From assembly GCA_965231905.1 (NCBI GenBank), contig CBDDOO010000002.1, forward strand, positions 310,001 through 374,000: DNA of 64,000 nt, read 5' to 3'. This DNA is from G963663315 sp965231905 (GTDB lineage Bacteria > Pseudomonadota > Gammaproteobacteria > Arenicellales > Poriferihabitantaceae). The number at the start of each line of letters is the position of its first letter. The stretch's first letter is position 1. Under the pieces are notes generated by a model. It did not search any database and was not told the origin of the DNA. It saw nothing but the letters and a program-made list of their open reading frames with translations. Both the position numbers and the translations under genes were made by a program. Shown here piece by piece: positions 14,481-22,678 of this stretch.

Positions 14481-15440
14481 TCATTGTCGGGCATTGTCGT
14501 TTTCAAGCTGGACCATCAGGGTTTTCATATCTTCGGGCAATTCGCTTCGCCAGCTTGCCTCGACATGGTTTCGTGGATGGATCAGGGTGAGTTTTTCGGC
14601 ATGCAGCGCCTGTCGTGGAAACGTCTGTAGACAGCGCTGGAATGGTTCGGATGCTCCCGGCGGCAATCGGTTTCGCTGTCCGTATAGCCTGTCACCGACA
14701 ATCGGGAAGCCTCTCCAGCTCAAATGTACGCGGATCTGGTGGGTACGCCCGGATTCCAGACTGGCCCGCACCAGGCAGTGGTGACGGTATTTTCTTTTGA
14801 CACGGAAATGGGTGATCGCAGTCTTGCCCTGCGGGGTTACCGACATGCGTAACCGGTCCTGACGGCACCTGCCGATTGGCCGATTGATGGTTTCCCCCGA
14901 AATCATGACGCCGTTGACGATGGCGAGATACTGGCGGCTCATTTCCCGCCTGTCGAGCTGGGCGATCAGATGCTGCCTGGCCTGTTCTGTTTTTGCCACT
15001 ACCATTAATCCGGTCGTGTCCTTGTCGAGCCGATGAACAATTCCCGCCCTGGGCAGCTTTGCCAGTTCAGGATTATAATGGAGCAGGCCATTTTGCAACG
15101 TGTTGTTCAGGTTACCGGCGCCCGGATGAACGACGAGACCAGAGGGTTTGTTGATAATCATGATCTGATCGTCCTGGTCCAGGATTTCCAGGTCAATCTG
15201 TTCGGGAAGACAGTCGCGGTCGGGAGAGTATGGAATCCGGATTTCCAGCGCTTCTCCCCCCGACAGCCTGAATTTCTGTTTTACGGGTTCTCCGTCTACC
15301 AGCGCCAGACCCTGCTGGATCCACTGTTGAATTGCATTTCTGGTATATTCAGGCAGCAATTTCGAAAGCGCCTTGTCTATACGCTCTCCCTCCATTTGCT
15401 TCGTTGCCTTGAGAAAAAGATGCGATTCGGATTCCGACAT
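14481..15440 (-). CDS. rluD: 23S rRNA pseudouridine synthase RluD
   Basis: Makes pseudouridines in helix 69 of 23S rRNA. The 319-residue protein has an N-terminal S4 RNA-binding domain (RIDKALSKLLPEYTRNAIQQ, then GLALVDGEPVK) and the RluA-type catalytic domain with PSGLVVHPG, the signature HRLDKDTTGLMVVAKT containing the catalytic Asp, and SGRTHQIRVHLSW. Length is normal. It diverges from bamD with a gap under 100 nt; this rluD-bamD head-to-head pair is common in gammaproteobacteria. Confidence 0.95.
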   Translation of the reverse strand: MSESESHLFLKATKQMEGERIDKALSKLLPEYTRNAIQQWIQQGLALVDGEPVKQKFRLSGGEALEIRIPYSPDRDCLPEQIDLEILDQDDQIMIINKPSGLVVHPGAGNLNNTLQNGLLHYNPELAKLPRAGIVHRLDKDTTGLMVVAKTEQARQHLIAQLDRREMSRQYLAIVNGVMISGETINRPIGRCRQDRLRMSVTPQGKTAITHFRVKRKYRHHCLVRASLESGRTHQIRVHLSWRGFPIVGDRLYGQRNRLPPGASEPFQRCLQTFPRQALHAEKLTLIHPRNHVEASWRSELPEDMKTLMVQLENDNARQ

Positions 15441-15537
15441 GTCGATTCAGTTATGGCACAATGGGTACTTGAATTATTATAATTGCGGTTCTGGTCCAGT
15501 AAATCCAATTCTATCCCACAGTGAAAATCCCGTGTCA

Positions 15538-16491
15538 ATGATAATCCGAACCGGACAGGTACAGCGCCCCCCGATCAGGCCGGGGGCGGGGGCAGGCTCT
15601 GCCCCTGTGCGAAGCTGGTTTTCCAGCGAAGCTGGCCGCGTCAGTCAACTGATTGTTCGCCTTTTCATCCTCATTTTATCCGGCCTGCTGGTGACCGGGT
15701 GCGCCACTAACAAGGAAGAGGAGGAAGATAAAACCGCGGAGGAGTTTTACAGCGAGGCCAGGGAAAGTATGGACAAGGGAAACTGGGAAACGGCTCTTGA
15801 GCGGTTGCGAACGCTGGAGGCGAGATACCCCTACGGCAAGTACGCGATTCAGGCCCAGATCGACACGGTCTATATCTATTATCGAAGTGATCAGACCGGG
15901 TTGGCTCAGGCAGCCGCAGACCGATTCATCAAACTGCACCCGACTCATGCCTCGGTGGACTACATTTACTACCTGAAGGGTTTGTCCAGCTTCGAGGAAG
16001 ATCCGTCGATGCTGGGCAGGTTGCTTGGGCATGATGACCTGAGTGACCGGGATGCGGCGCCGATGTATGATGCGTTGATTGCCTTCCAGGAAGTGTATAC
16101 CCGTTTCCCGGACAGCCGGTATGCCCCGGATGCCCGGGTCAGAGCCCAGCGCCTGCTTGATTCGATGGCGAGAAATGAAATTGTGGTCGCGAAATACTAT
16201 TACTCGAAGGATGCTCATGTGGCCGTGGTCAACCGGGCCAGCGGGGTCGTCCAGGATTATGCTTCAACTCCTTCCGTCGAAGAAGCGCTTGCCCTGATGA
16301 TGTCGAGTTACCGGAAGATGGGCATGAGTGATCTCTCGGATGATGCCCGCAGAGTGCTTGAACACAATTTCCCGGACAGCGAATACCTCGAACAGTATGC
16401 CGACATAAAGGCGGATAACGGGAAAGCGAAAACAGGCTGGGTTTCCAGGCTTATGAGCCGTTTTAGGAAATCTGCTTCTGTCGAAGAATAA
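15538..16491 (+). CDS. bamD: Outer membrane assembly lipoprotein BamD
   Basis: Essential lipoprotein of the BAM complex on the periplasmic face of the outer membrane. A lipobox LLVTGC gives the lipidated Cys, followed by an acidic linker (NKEEEEDKTAEEFY) and five TPR-like repeats (ALERLRTLEARYPYGKYA, FIKLHPTH, FQEVYTRFPDSRYAPDA, YASTPSVEEALALMM, RVLEHNFPDSEY). The N-terminal part before the membrane segment is unusually long, about 36 residues from ATG 15538, because a dispersed GC-rich repeat (15588-15609 and flanks) lies inside it. A GTG at 15607 would give a more normal signal peptide. The C-terminus is close to the usual end. Start remains uncertain; identity is firm. Confidence 0.93.
   Translation: MIIRTGQVQRPPIRPGAGAGSAPVRSWFSSEAGRVSQLIVRLFILILSGLLVTGCATNKEEEEDKTAEEFYSEARESMDKGNWETALERLRTLEARYPYGKYAIQAQIDTVYIYYRSDQTGLAQAAADRFIKLHPTHASVDYIYYLKGLSSFEEDPSMLGRLLGHDDLSDRDAAPMYDALIAFQEVYTRFPDSRYAPDARVRAQRLLDSMARNEIVVAKYYYSKDAHVAVVNRASGVVQDYASTPSVEEALALMMSSYRKMGMSDLSDDARRVLEHNFPDSEYLEQYADIKADNGKAKTGWVSRLMSRFRKSASVEE
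15588..15609. repeat. Dispersed GC-rich repeat within the bamD 5' end
   Basis: GGGGCAGGCTCTGCCCCTGTG, of the same class as 25721-25742 (GGGGACAGGCTCTGTCCTTACG). Preceded by CCGATCAGGCCGGGGGC, which also matches the flank of the 25.7-kb copy. Just behind it, GCGAAGCTGG occurs twice, 17 bp apart. Confidence 0.65.
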
Positions 16492-16590
16492 ATGTCCTGA
16501 TCCTGTGTTGCAGGAGCAACAGTAGCGCCGTCGCGGATACCCGCTCACCAATTTTTCAGACAGGATAATCACATCAAGGCGCCAGTGAAG

Positions 16591-17439
16591 ATGGAGAAAC
16601 TTTCACATCGCATAATCAAGACATTGCTAGCGAAACCACTTGATTCTGTAATCAAGAGGATGAAATGCTTTAGAATTTTAGATGAGGATATTAAAAGGAT
16701 TACGTACTATCAGCATTTAAGCAAAAATAACTTCATAATTGAGTTATATGATGGAGTGAAATTGTACGTTCCTTATGGTTACAGAGACGGTGTGCAATAT
16801 CACATCGTAGATACCCTCAATTATTATGAAAGACAAATCCTGGATGATGTAAGTGATCATATTCCTGAAAATGCAGTAATTTATGATGTGGGAGCCATGA
16901 TTGGTAATCACAGCTTATACTGGTTTCACTACAGGAAAGCGGTCATTCACTGCTTTGAGCCACTTACGATAAATTACAATATCCTGATCAAAAATATCGA
17001 GATTAATAATGCAGACGACTTCATTATTGCCAATAACATCGGCTGTTCTGATAAAACAGGTACGGCAAAGGTAAAAGCCTTTGATGCGGCTAATTTTGGT
17101 GGCACACAACTTGATCCTGTAGAAAAACAGGATCATGAATCACGGATGCCTGAACACGTTGATGGCAACATAAAATTGACTACCATTGATCAATACACGC
17201 AAGCCAACATCAATAAAATCAATAAACTGGATTTAATTAAAATCGATGTTGAGGGGATGGAATATCTGGTCTTGAAAGGCAGTGTCGATACGATTAATAA
17301 CTTTAACCCCTTGATATGGGTAGAAATAATCCCAGAGCTGGGTGGAGACTTAAAAAAGGTTACTGCATTAATGAGCAGCTTGAACTACAAAATGATTCAA
17401 AAACACGAGAATCAAAATTATATTTTCAAGCATCATTAG
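16591..17439 (+). CDS. FkbM family methyltransferase
   Basis: SAM-dependent O-methyltransferase, a family that often modifies sugars in lipopolysaccharide or glycans. The 282-residue product has YERQILDDVSDHIPENAVIYDVGAMIGNHSLYW, where the DVGAMIGN piece is motif I for SAM binding, then IHCFEPLTINYNIL and near the C-terminus LIKIDVEGMEYLVLKGS, the FkbM signature. A GTG at 16585 is an alternative start two codons earlier. The gene is markedly AT-rich (Asn, Ile and Lys codons dominate) against its neighbours, pointing to recent transfer. It sits at the edge of a surface-sugar cluster, before a broken glycosyltransferase. Confidence 0.88.
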   Translation: MEKLSHRIIKTLLAKPLDSVIKRMKCFRILDEDIKRITYYQHLSKNNFIIELYDGVKLYVPYGYRDGVQYHIVDTLNYYERQILDDVSDHIPENAVIYDVGAMIGNHSLYWFHYRKAVIHCFEPLTINYNILIKNIEINNADDFIIANNIGCSDKTGTAKVKAFDAANFGGTQLDPVEKQDHESRMPEHVDGNIKLTTIDQYTQANINKINKLDLIKIDVEGMEYLVLKGSVDTINNFNPLIWVEIIPELGGDLKKVTALMSSLNYKMIQKHENQNYIFKHH

Positions 17440-17816
17440 TCTCGAAGAGGGTATAACGGATATTGTGAATGGCATCGGGTTTCCGGATGCTTCCTATGAA
17501 CCGAGGTCCAGCTTATGGGACAAAAAACTGCCGTCCGGGATGTCGTCCAGTTCGTGAATTTGGTCCCGAAGCCAGGTTCCCCACAGGTGAACGGCTAAAG
17601 AGTCCTGAAGGTATCGGTCATAAGTTTCGTGGTCAGGCAGGAGGAGTGGGGACATATCCTTATATCCAAATGGGTGGAAGCTTTCAACGGAGAGCGCATA
17701 GCGGTCTTCTCTGTTTTTGCGCAAAAACCAAGTTAAGGCTTGTGGCCCCCATACACCCCAGCGCTGTCGGGATACATGAACGGGAAACCCGATTATTTTC
17801 CTTAAGGTAAGGTTAA

Positions 17817-19012
17817 GGAAAGTCTGAACAATACGAGTTTTGGGGATTTTGGGTAGTCATTTTTGTAAATCCGGGATATGAGTGGGTCTGAAAGACAGAA
17901 TGGCCCGGAATCAGTGAGCGGGAGCGGGGAAATACAAGCATTCTCCCCCTCTTTTCATTTTTCAGGCGTACGTAGCCTGCAGTTTCAACCGCCTTTGTCT
18001 CAACAGTACTTTCTTCGCCATCACCAGATTGCTTAAGGCACAGGCCACAACCAGTCGATGCGTGTTCTTCTCCAGCCCCCGGTAACGAACCCGGGTAAAA
18101 CCGAACTGCCGCTTGAGAATACCGAACTGATGTTCCACCTTCGACCGTATCCGGGACTTGGTTCGATTCTTCAAGCGCTCCTTCTCCGTCAATTTGCGGT
18201 AGCGCGTCCCCTTCGAATGAGTGAAATCCTTCGCCTCCGGCGCTACCTGTGAAATCACCGCCTTCTGACCCGTATAGGCCGAGTCTCCCCATACACGGGT
18301 CTCTTTCCCGTGCAGAAGTTCCGGCAGAACCTGTGAATCATGAACATTCGCCGGCGTAGCCACCACCGAATGAATCAGCTTGCTGCGACTGTCCACACCG
18401 ATATGCGCCTTCATACCAAAGTACCATTGCTGCCCCTTGCGCGTCGAGTGCATCTGGGGGTCTCGTTTCTTCTCCCGGTTCTTGGTCGAACTCGGTGCGC
18501 AGATGATGCTGGCATCCACGATCGTACCCCGATTCACCTTCAGTCCGTTCTCACCCAAATATTCATTGACCAGTCCGAACAATCGTTCCCCCAGGTTATG
18601 CTTCTCCATCAGATGACGAAACTTGCAGATCGTGGTCTCGTCGGGAGCCGGCTCCCGACCCAGGTCTATGCCCACAAACCGGCGCATCGACAACGAATCG
18701 TACAACGCTTCCTCGGCAGCCGGGTCCGAAAGACTGAACCAGTGTTGCAGAAAGTGAATCCGCAACATCCGGTCTATTCCAATCGGCCTGCGGCCTGCCC
18801 CTTGCGGTTTGGGATAAAAAGGCTCGATGACTGCATTCAACTCCACCCACGGAATGATTTGCTCCATCTCATCCAGAAAACGCTCCTTGCGCGTCTGTTT
18901 CTTGTATTTGTCAAATCCAGCTTCGGAAAAAGTACTCTGGCGCATCGGAAATATCTCCAGTCAGTATGAAGTACAAAAATTATACAATAGAAACTGATTA
19001 ATCAGAGATTCC
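17817..19012 (-). mobile_element. IS5-family insertion sequence, 1,196 bp
   Basis: Ends are GGAAAGTCTGAACAATACG (left) and, read inward from the right, GGAATCTCTGATTAATCAG; 13 of 19 positions agree. TTAA flanks both ends (17813-17816 and 19013-19016), a 4-bp target duplication of the YTAR type used by IS5 relatives. Excision restores the interrupted reading frame, which proves the limits. One transposase gene fills the element. Confidence 0.92.
17962..18945 (-). CDS. IS5-family transposase (DDE)
   Basis: A 327-residue transposase. N-terminal MRQSTFSEAGFDKYKK and the DUF772-type helical domain (RRPIGIDRMLRIHFLQHWF...SDPAAEEALYDS) precede the DDE core: TIVDASIICAPSS for the first Asp, VWGDSAYTG for the second, and RSKVEHQFGILKRQFG with the final Glu in a Y(2)R(3)E(6)K-like context. 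The start is 67 bp inside the right end of the element. Frame intact, so it may still be active; no second copy lies in this window. Confidence 0.95.
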   Translation of the reverse strand: MRQSTFSEAGFDKYKKQTRKERFLDEMEQIIPWVELNAVIEPFYPKPQGAGRRPIGIDRMLRIHFLQHWFSLSDPAAEEALYDSLSMRRFVGIDLGREPAPDETTICKFRHLMEKHNLGERLFGLVNEYLGENGLKVNRGTIVDASIICAPSSTKNREKKRDPQMHSTRKGQQWYFGMKAHIGVDSRSKLIHSVVATPANVHDSQVLPELLHGKETRVWGDSAYTGQKAVISQVAPEAKDFTHSKGTRYRKLTEKERLKNRTKSRIRSKVEHQFGILKRQFGFTRVRYRGLEKNTHRLVVACALSNLVMAKKVLLRQRRLKLQATYA

Positions 19013-19417
19013 TTAATGATGACTCTTTTTCTATGTTCGAGTAGTGGAATAGAATAATAGTCCTCACAAAATTCGATCAAGTCTGCAAGGGTTGGGGAAT
19101 TTTCAGGAAACGAAAGGATGCCATTGTAAATAAGCTCCTTGTTTCCTCTGGCGCACAGGTAACCGTTGTCCGGTTGCAATGGCTTCAACAGAAACATATC
19201 CAGATCCGCCCAGATCAGGCCGGTCTCCTGTAATCTCTTTGGCATCACGAACCTGGACACCTTCCGGTATCCCTTTCACCTCGCTGTGAACAAAAAGCGT
19301 GACCTCATGCCCTTGCTCCATCATCGAACGCAAGCAGGCACGTTCCAGTTTACCAAGTTCGGGGCCATACCAGAACGTACCGATTCCTGGTAGAGATGCG
19401 GGGGTAGATTGAGTCAA

Positions 19418-19731
19418 GATAAAGGCGAGTCCATTAGCTCGTGAGATTCGTGCAGTTGCAGATAATATACCAATACTATCGAAAAGCTATCGAAAAATGT
19501 GGGCTGGCCTGATCTTTTCAATTATTGATAAAAAATATATAAATCGTGTATCTGTAAAAATAAGAAACAAAAAAGATGTTATAATCTAATAATAGAATTA
19601 AGAATATTTTATAAATACTATCATTGTTCAGGGATGAATGTCAGGCAACAGATCAGAGTCAGTCATGTGGTGTTCATGATTTCTCCGCCTGAATATATTG
19701 ACTACTGTTCTCATGTTATGATGTTCAGATA
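19418..19731. other. AT-rich intergenic region without a gene
   Basis: 314 bp between the divergent glycosyltransferase pseudogene and the AAA/PD-(D/E)XK gene. Bases 19500-19620 are strongly AT-rich with several TATAAT-like hexamers. On the minus strand the frame ahead of 19417 stays open for at least 25 codons, so the pseudogene may have begun further upstream. No RNA gene seen. Confidence 0.6.
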
Positions 19732-21318
19732 ATGAATGAGGATCAGGACAAGACCCGCCGCCGACTTCCGATCGGTATCCAGACCTTCCGGCATATCCGG
19801 GAGCGCAACTGCTACTATGTAGACAAGACCCCTCTGATCCGGCAGATGGTGGATCAGGGTTCCTACTACTTCCTGTCACGTCCGCGCCGTTTTGGCAAGA
19901 GTCTGCTGCTCGATACCCTGCGCGAACTGTTCTCTGGCAACGAAGAATTATTCCGGGGGCTGGATATTCACAACCACTGGGATTGGAACCCGGAACAAAA
20001 GCATCCAGTGGTACGGTTAAGCTTCGATGGTAAGCACACGGAGCCGGGTGATCTGGATGGCGATATTATCGAACAACTGGAAAGTGTAGAACGGCATTAC
20101 GGTCTGGCTCACGCCACTGCGTCGCATACGGGTCCCCGCCGCCTGCGGAACCTGCTGGATCGTCTGCATGAACAGAGCGGGCGTGAAGTCGTAGTACTGA
20201 TTGACGAATACGACAAGCCCATCCTGGATGTGCTGGAAAACCCGGAAATGGCCAGAGCCAACCGGGACTACTTGAGGGGGTTCTACGGCATCATCAAAGG
20301 CAGCGCCGAACATATCCGGTTCGTCTTCATTACCGGCGTCAGTATGTTCTCCAATGTCAACCTGTTCTCCGGTCTTAACAATCTGAAGAACATCAGTCTG
20401 AATCCCGTGTACTCCACGATTTGCGGGTATACGGATAATGACCTCGATACCGTATTTGCTCCAGAATTACCCGGGCTTGATCGAGACGAGATTAAAAGAT
20501 GGTACAACGGCTATAGTTGGTCGGGTGAGGAAAAAGTCTACAACCCGTATGATGTACTGCTATTGTTCGATGGGCGGGAATTTGAACCGTACTGGTTCCG
20601 TACAGGCACACCGACCTTTCTGTATCGGGAGTTAGTCAAGAATAAAATCAGTCCGATGGAACTGGAGCATCGCACTGCAGACCGGGAACTGGTTTCTACT
20701 TTTGATGTAGAGAGCTATAACATAGATGCCCTGTTGTTTCAGACCGGGTATCTGACCATTACCGGGAAAGAGCGACACGGCTCCCGTACACACTACCTTC
20801 TGGACTATCCGAACCATGAGGTAGAGTTGAGTCTGAATCATGGAGTGCTACGTTATATGACACAGGATGATTATGCGGATAAGCAGGGAGACCGACTGCT
20901 TGAGTTACTGTCTGATCAAGACTTTGATGGATTTGCCGAAGAGTTTCGTATCTATCTGTCCGGGATACCACATCCCGGGCATGACAGCGCCAACCTGAGT
21001 CATTATGAGTCGTGGTATGCGAGTCTGTTGTATATGAATTTCCGGGCTATTGGCGTGGACTTGCGGGTAGAGGAGTCCAGCAGCCGGGGTCGTTCGGACA
21101 TGGTACTGATTCATGCCGGTCAGGTATTTATCATGGAGTTGAAGGTAGCAGGAGATGAATCGGGTAAAGAGGTGGCATTGAATCAGGCGATGGCACAGAT
21201 CAAGGACAAGGGCTACAGCGAGAAATACCGAAATCAGGGCAAACCGATTCATCATATTGCGCTTGCTTTCGGGCAGGCGGAACGTAATTTGTTGGGGATT
21301 CGGGTGGAGTGTGGTTGA
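19732..21318 (+). CDS. AAA-ATPase-like / PD-(D/E)XK nuclease superfamily protein (DUF1703 type)
   Basis: A 528-residue protein with an N-terminal AAA-ATPase-like domain and a C-terminal PD-(D/E)XK domain. Seen are YYVDKTPLIRQMVDQGSYYF, the P-loop-like SRPRRFGKSLLLDTL, Walker B-like VVVLIDEYDKPIL, and RFVFITGVSMFS. The C-terminal domain shows the nuclease pattern in RSDMVLIHAGQVFIMELKVA (D, then E-X-K) and a helix with the family Gln-containing KGYSEKY. These proteins are widespread, often in multiple copies, and have been suggested to be mobile or selfish; their function is not known. It is full length and undamaged, next to a broken gene and an IS, consistent with an accessory locus. Confidence 0.9.
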   Translation: MNEDQDKTRRRLPIGIQTFRHIRERNCYYVDKTPLIRQMVDQGSYYFLSRPRRFGKSLLLDTLRELFSGNEELFRGLDIHNHWDWNPEQKHPVVRLSFDGKHTEPGDLDGDIIEQLESVERHYGLAHATASHTGPRRLRNLLDRLHEQSGREVVVLIDEYDKPILDVLENPEMARANRDYLRGFYGIIKGSAEHIRFVFITGVSMFSNVNLFSGLNNLKNISLNPVYSTICGYTDNDLDTVFAPELPGLDRDEIKRWYNGYSWSGEEKVYNPYDVLLLFDGREFEPYWFRTGTPTFLYRELVKNKISPMELEHRTADRELVSTFDVESYNIDALLFQTGYLTITGKERHGSRTHYLLDYPNHEVELSLNHGVLRYMTQDDYADKQGDRLLELLSDQDFDGFAEEFRIYLSGIPHPGHDSANLSHYESWYASLLYMNFRAIGVDLRVEESSSRGRSDMVLIHAGQVFIMELKVAGDESGKEVALNQAMAQIKDKGYSEKYRNQGKPIHHIALAFGQAERNLLGIRVECG

Positions 21319-21501
21319 TGAAGTTTTGCACGATCTGTACCTCAAATCGAGGCTATATCCGAGGGTATAAAGATTTCTGTGTAAATGGTCTTGGGTCATA
21401 TCAGACAGGCACCCTGTCATTTGAACCGCCCCGGGTTTATCGGAGAGTAATAATCTTGAGAGGATTAGTCGATTTGGTATTGCCGGTTCCCGCCGATTGG
21501 C

Positions 21502-21528
21502 GGGCCGGCACGGAGACCGGCCCCTACG
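21502..21528. repeat. Dispersed hairpin repeat covering the waaG-like stop codon
   Basis: GGGCCGGCACGGAGACCGG followed by CCCCTACG; 26 of 27 bases match 61070-61096. The arms CCGGCAC/GACCGGCCC can form a hairpin. The TAG that ends the glycosyltransferase gene at 21524 lies inside it. Confidence 0.8.
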
Positions 21529-22660
21529 ATGTCGGTTGTATGCGGAGGATTTTTTCCTCAATAAAATCGGTGACTGTTTCGGGCATTCGGTAGAGGTCGG
21601 GGTTTTTGCCGTATTCGATGCCGTTTTGGCGCCAGTTGGCGCGGTGGTCGGAGGTCAGGGCGAATTGCAATTTTTGATTGAGTTTCTGCTGTACAAATGG
21701 CGACTCTAAAACGACACCCGCTTCTGCGTCGGCAATATGGTGTGCGTAGCCGCATACATCCGTAACCAGAACCGGCAGCCCGGATACCACGGCCTCAATC
21801 AGCACTGTGCCTGTGGTTTCCTCGTAGGCTGGATGGATCAACAGGTCACCTGCAGCCATCAGTTCCACAAGGTCATCCCTGCCGCCGAGGAAGCGAACTT
21901 TTTCGGCCAGACCGGAGTTGGTTGCCAGACGCCGGTAACCGGCTGCCTTATCCTGTCCGATTACCAGCATCGTAGTATTGTGACGAAGCGCTTCTGGCAA
22001 CGCGGCCATTGACTTGATGGCGCGATCAAGACCTTTTATCTTGAAACCGGAGCCAATAAACAAAAGCAGAGATTCGTTATCCTTTATCAAAAGCTCTTCG
22101 CGCTTTTTCCGGCGCACGGCTTCCGGTCGATGATATGGTTTGCGCTCGTAATCAAGATTCGGCGGTGTTGGCTGAAATCGACTTTCCGGGGTGCCGTAGC
22201 ATTGTTGATACACGCTCTTGGCGCGGTCTGAAAGCGACAGGATGGTGGTGGATGCCTGGACATCAAAGACGGCTCGCTCATAAGACTGGAAATGACGGAA
22301 ACGTGGGCTTATCCACTGATACAGCCAGCCATGGCGCCTGGCCCGACTGGCATAGCAAACGTCTGCACAATAATACAGGTCCAGTCCGGGCATCTTGTTA
22401 AATCCAATAATCGCGTCAAAATGCTGACGGGCGGCTATTTCCTGGAACTGCCTGTAAAATGATTTGTCCTTGCCATGGTTGGCAAGGGCCGAAACTGGTA
22501 GCGCGTTGATCGGGATTCCGGCCGGCCGGTCTCCCTGCCATTCACGGGTATAAACGTGTGGTTCATGACCGCGCCTGTGGCATTCCTGTGCGATCCGCAG
22601 GAAATCCCGCGCCAATCCGGACCAGGGAAAATACTTGAACAGACAGAATGCCAGCTTCAT
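21524..22660 (-). CDS. waaG: GT4 glycosyltransferase, WaaG-like LPS core glucosyltransferase
   Basis: Transfers a sugar, probably glucose, to the inner heptose of the lipopolysaccharide core on the cytoplasmic side of the inner membrane. The 378-residue protein has two Rossmann domains: KLAFCLFKYFPWSGLARDFLRIA, then GFNKMPGLDLYYCADVCYA, and in the C-terminal half LLFIGSGFKIKGLDRAI, the nucleotide-sugar loop, and HPAYEETTGTVLIEAVVSGLPVL with the GT4 EX7E motif. All fit WaaG/RfaG. The last residues (QPTS) and stop come from a dispersed repeat. The start ATG at 22660 is 18 nt from the end of galE on the same strand. Confidence 0.9.
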   Translation of the reverse strand: MKLAFCLFKYFPWSGLARDFLRIAQECHRRGHEPHVYTREWQGDRPAGIPINALPVSALANHGKDKSFYRQFQEIAARQHFDAIIGFNKMPGLDLYYCADVCYASRARRHGWLYQWISPRFRHFQSYERAVFDVQASTTILSLSDRAKSVYQQCYGTPESRFQPTPPNLDYERKPYHRPEAVRRKKREELLIKDNESLLLFIGSGFKIKGLDRAIKSMAALPEALRHNTTMLVIGQDKAAGYRRLATNSGLAEKVRFLGGRDDLVELMAAGDLLIHPAYEETTGTVLIEAVVSGLPVLVTDVCGYAHHIADAEAGVVLESPFVQQKLNQKLQFALTSDHRANWRQNGIEYGKNPDLYRMPETVTDFIEEKILRIQPTS

Positions 22661-22678
22661 GCGGTTGATTTATTCCGG

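Larger units (their letters stand above)
17494..19417 (-). pseudogene. Glycosyltransferase with DXD motif, split by IS insertion and frameshifted
   Basis: Removing bases 17817-19012 and one TTAA copy rejoins two halves exactly in frame: ...LLEHRKRVII, then NLTLRKIIGFPVH...GVWGPQALTWFL...DSLAVHLWGTWLRD to the TAG-side end at 17494. IWADLDMFLLKPL is the DXD sugar-nucleotide site and the rejoined GPQALTWF and AVHLW segments are typical of the 'sugar-binding region with DXD' glycosyltransferases. The N-terminal part (GIGTFWYGPELGKLERACL...VQVRDAKEI, from about 19417) is in another frame, and roughly 25-35 residues expected before LQETGLIWADLD are missing. The gene therefore suffered both a small deletion with frameshift and an IS insertion. 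It probably once built a surface polysaccharide. Confidence 0.9.

Noticed and set aside
19698..19722. TTGACT...TATGAT as promoter of the gene at 19732
   Set aside because: The spacer would be only 13 bp.
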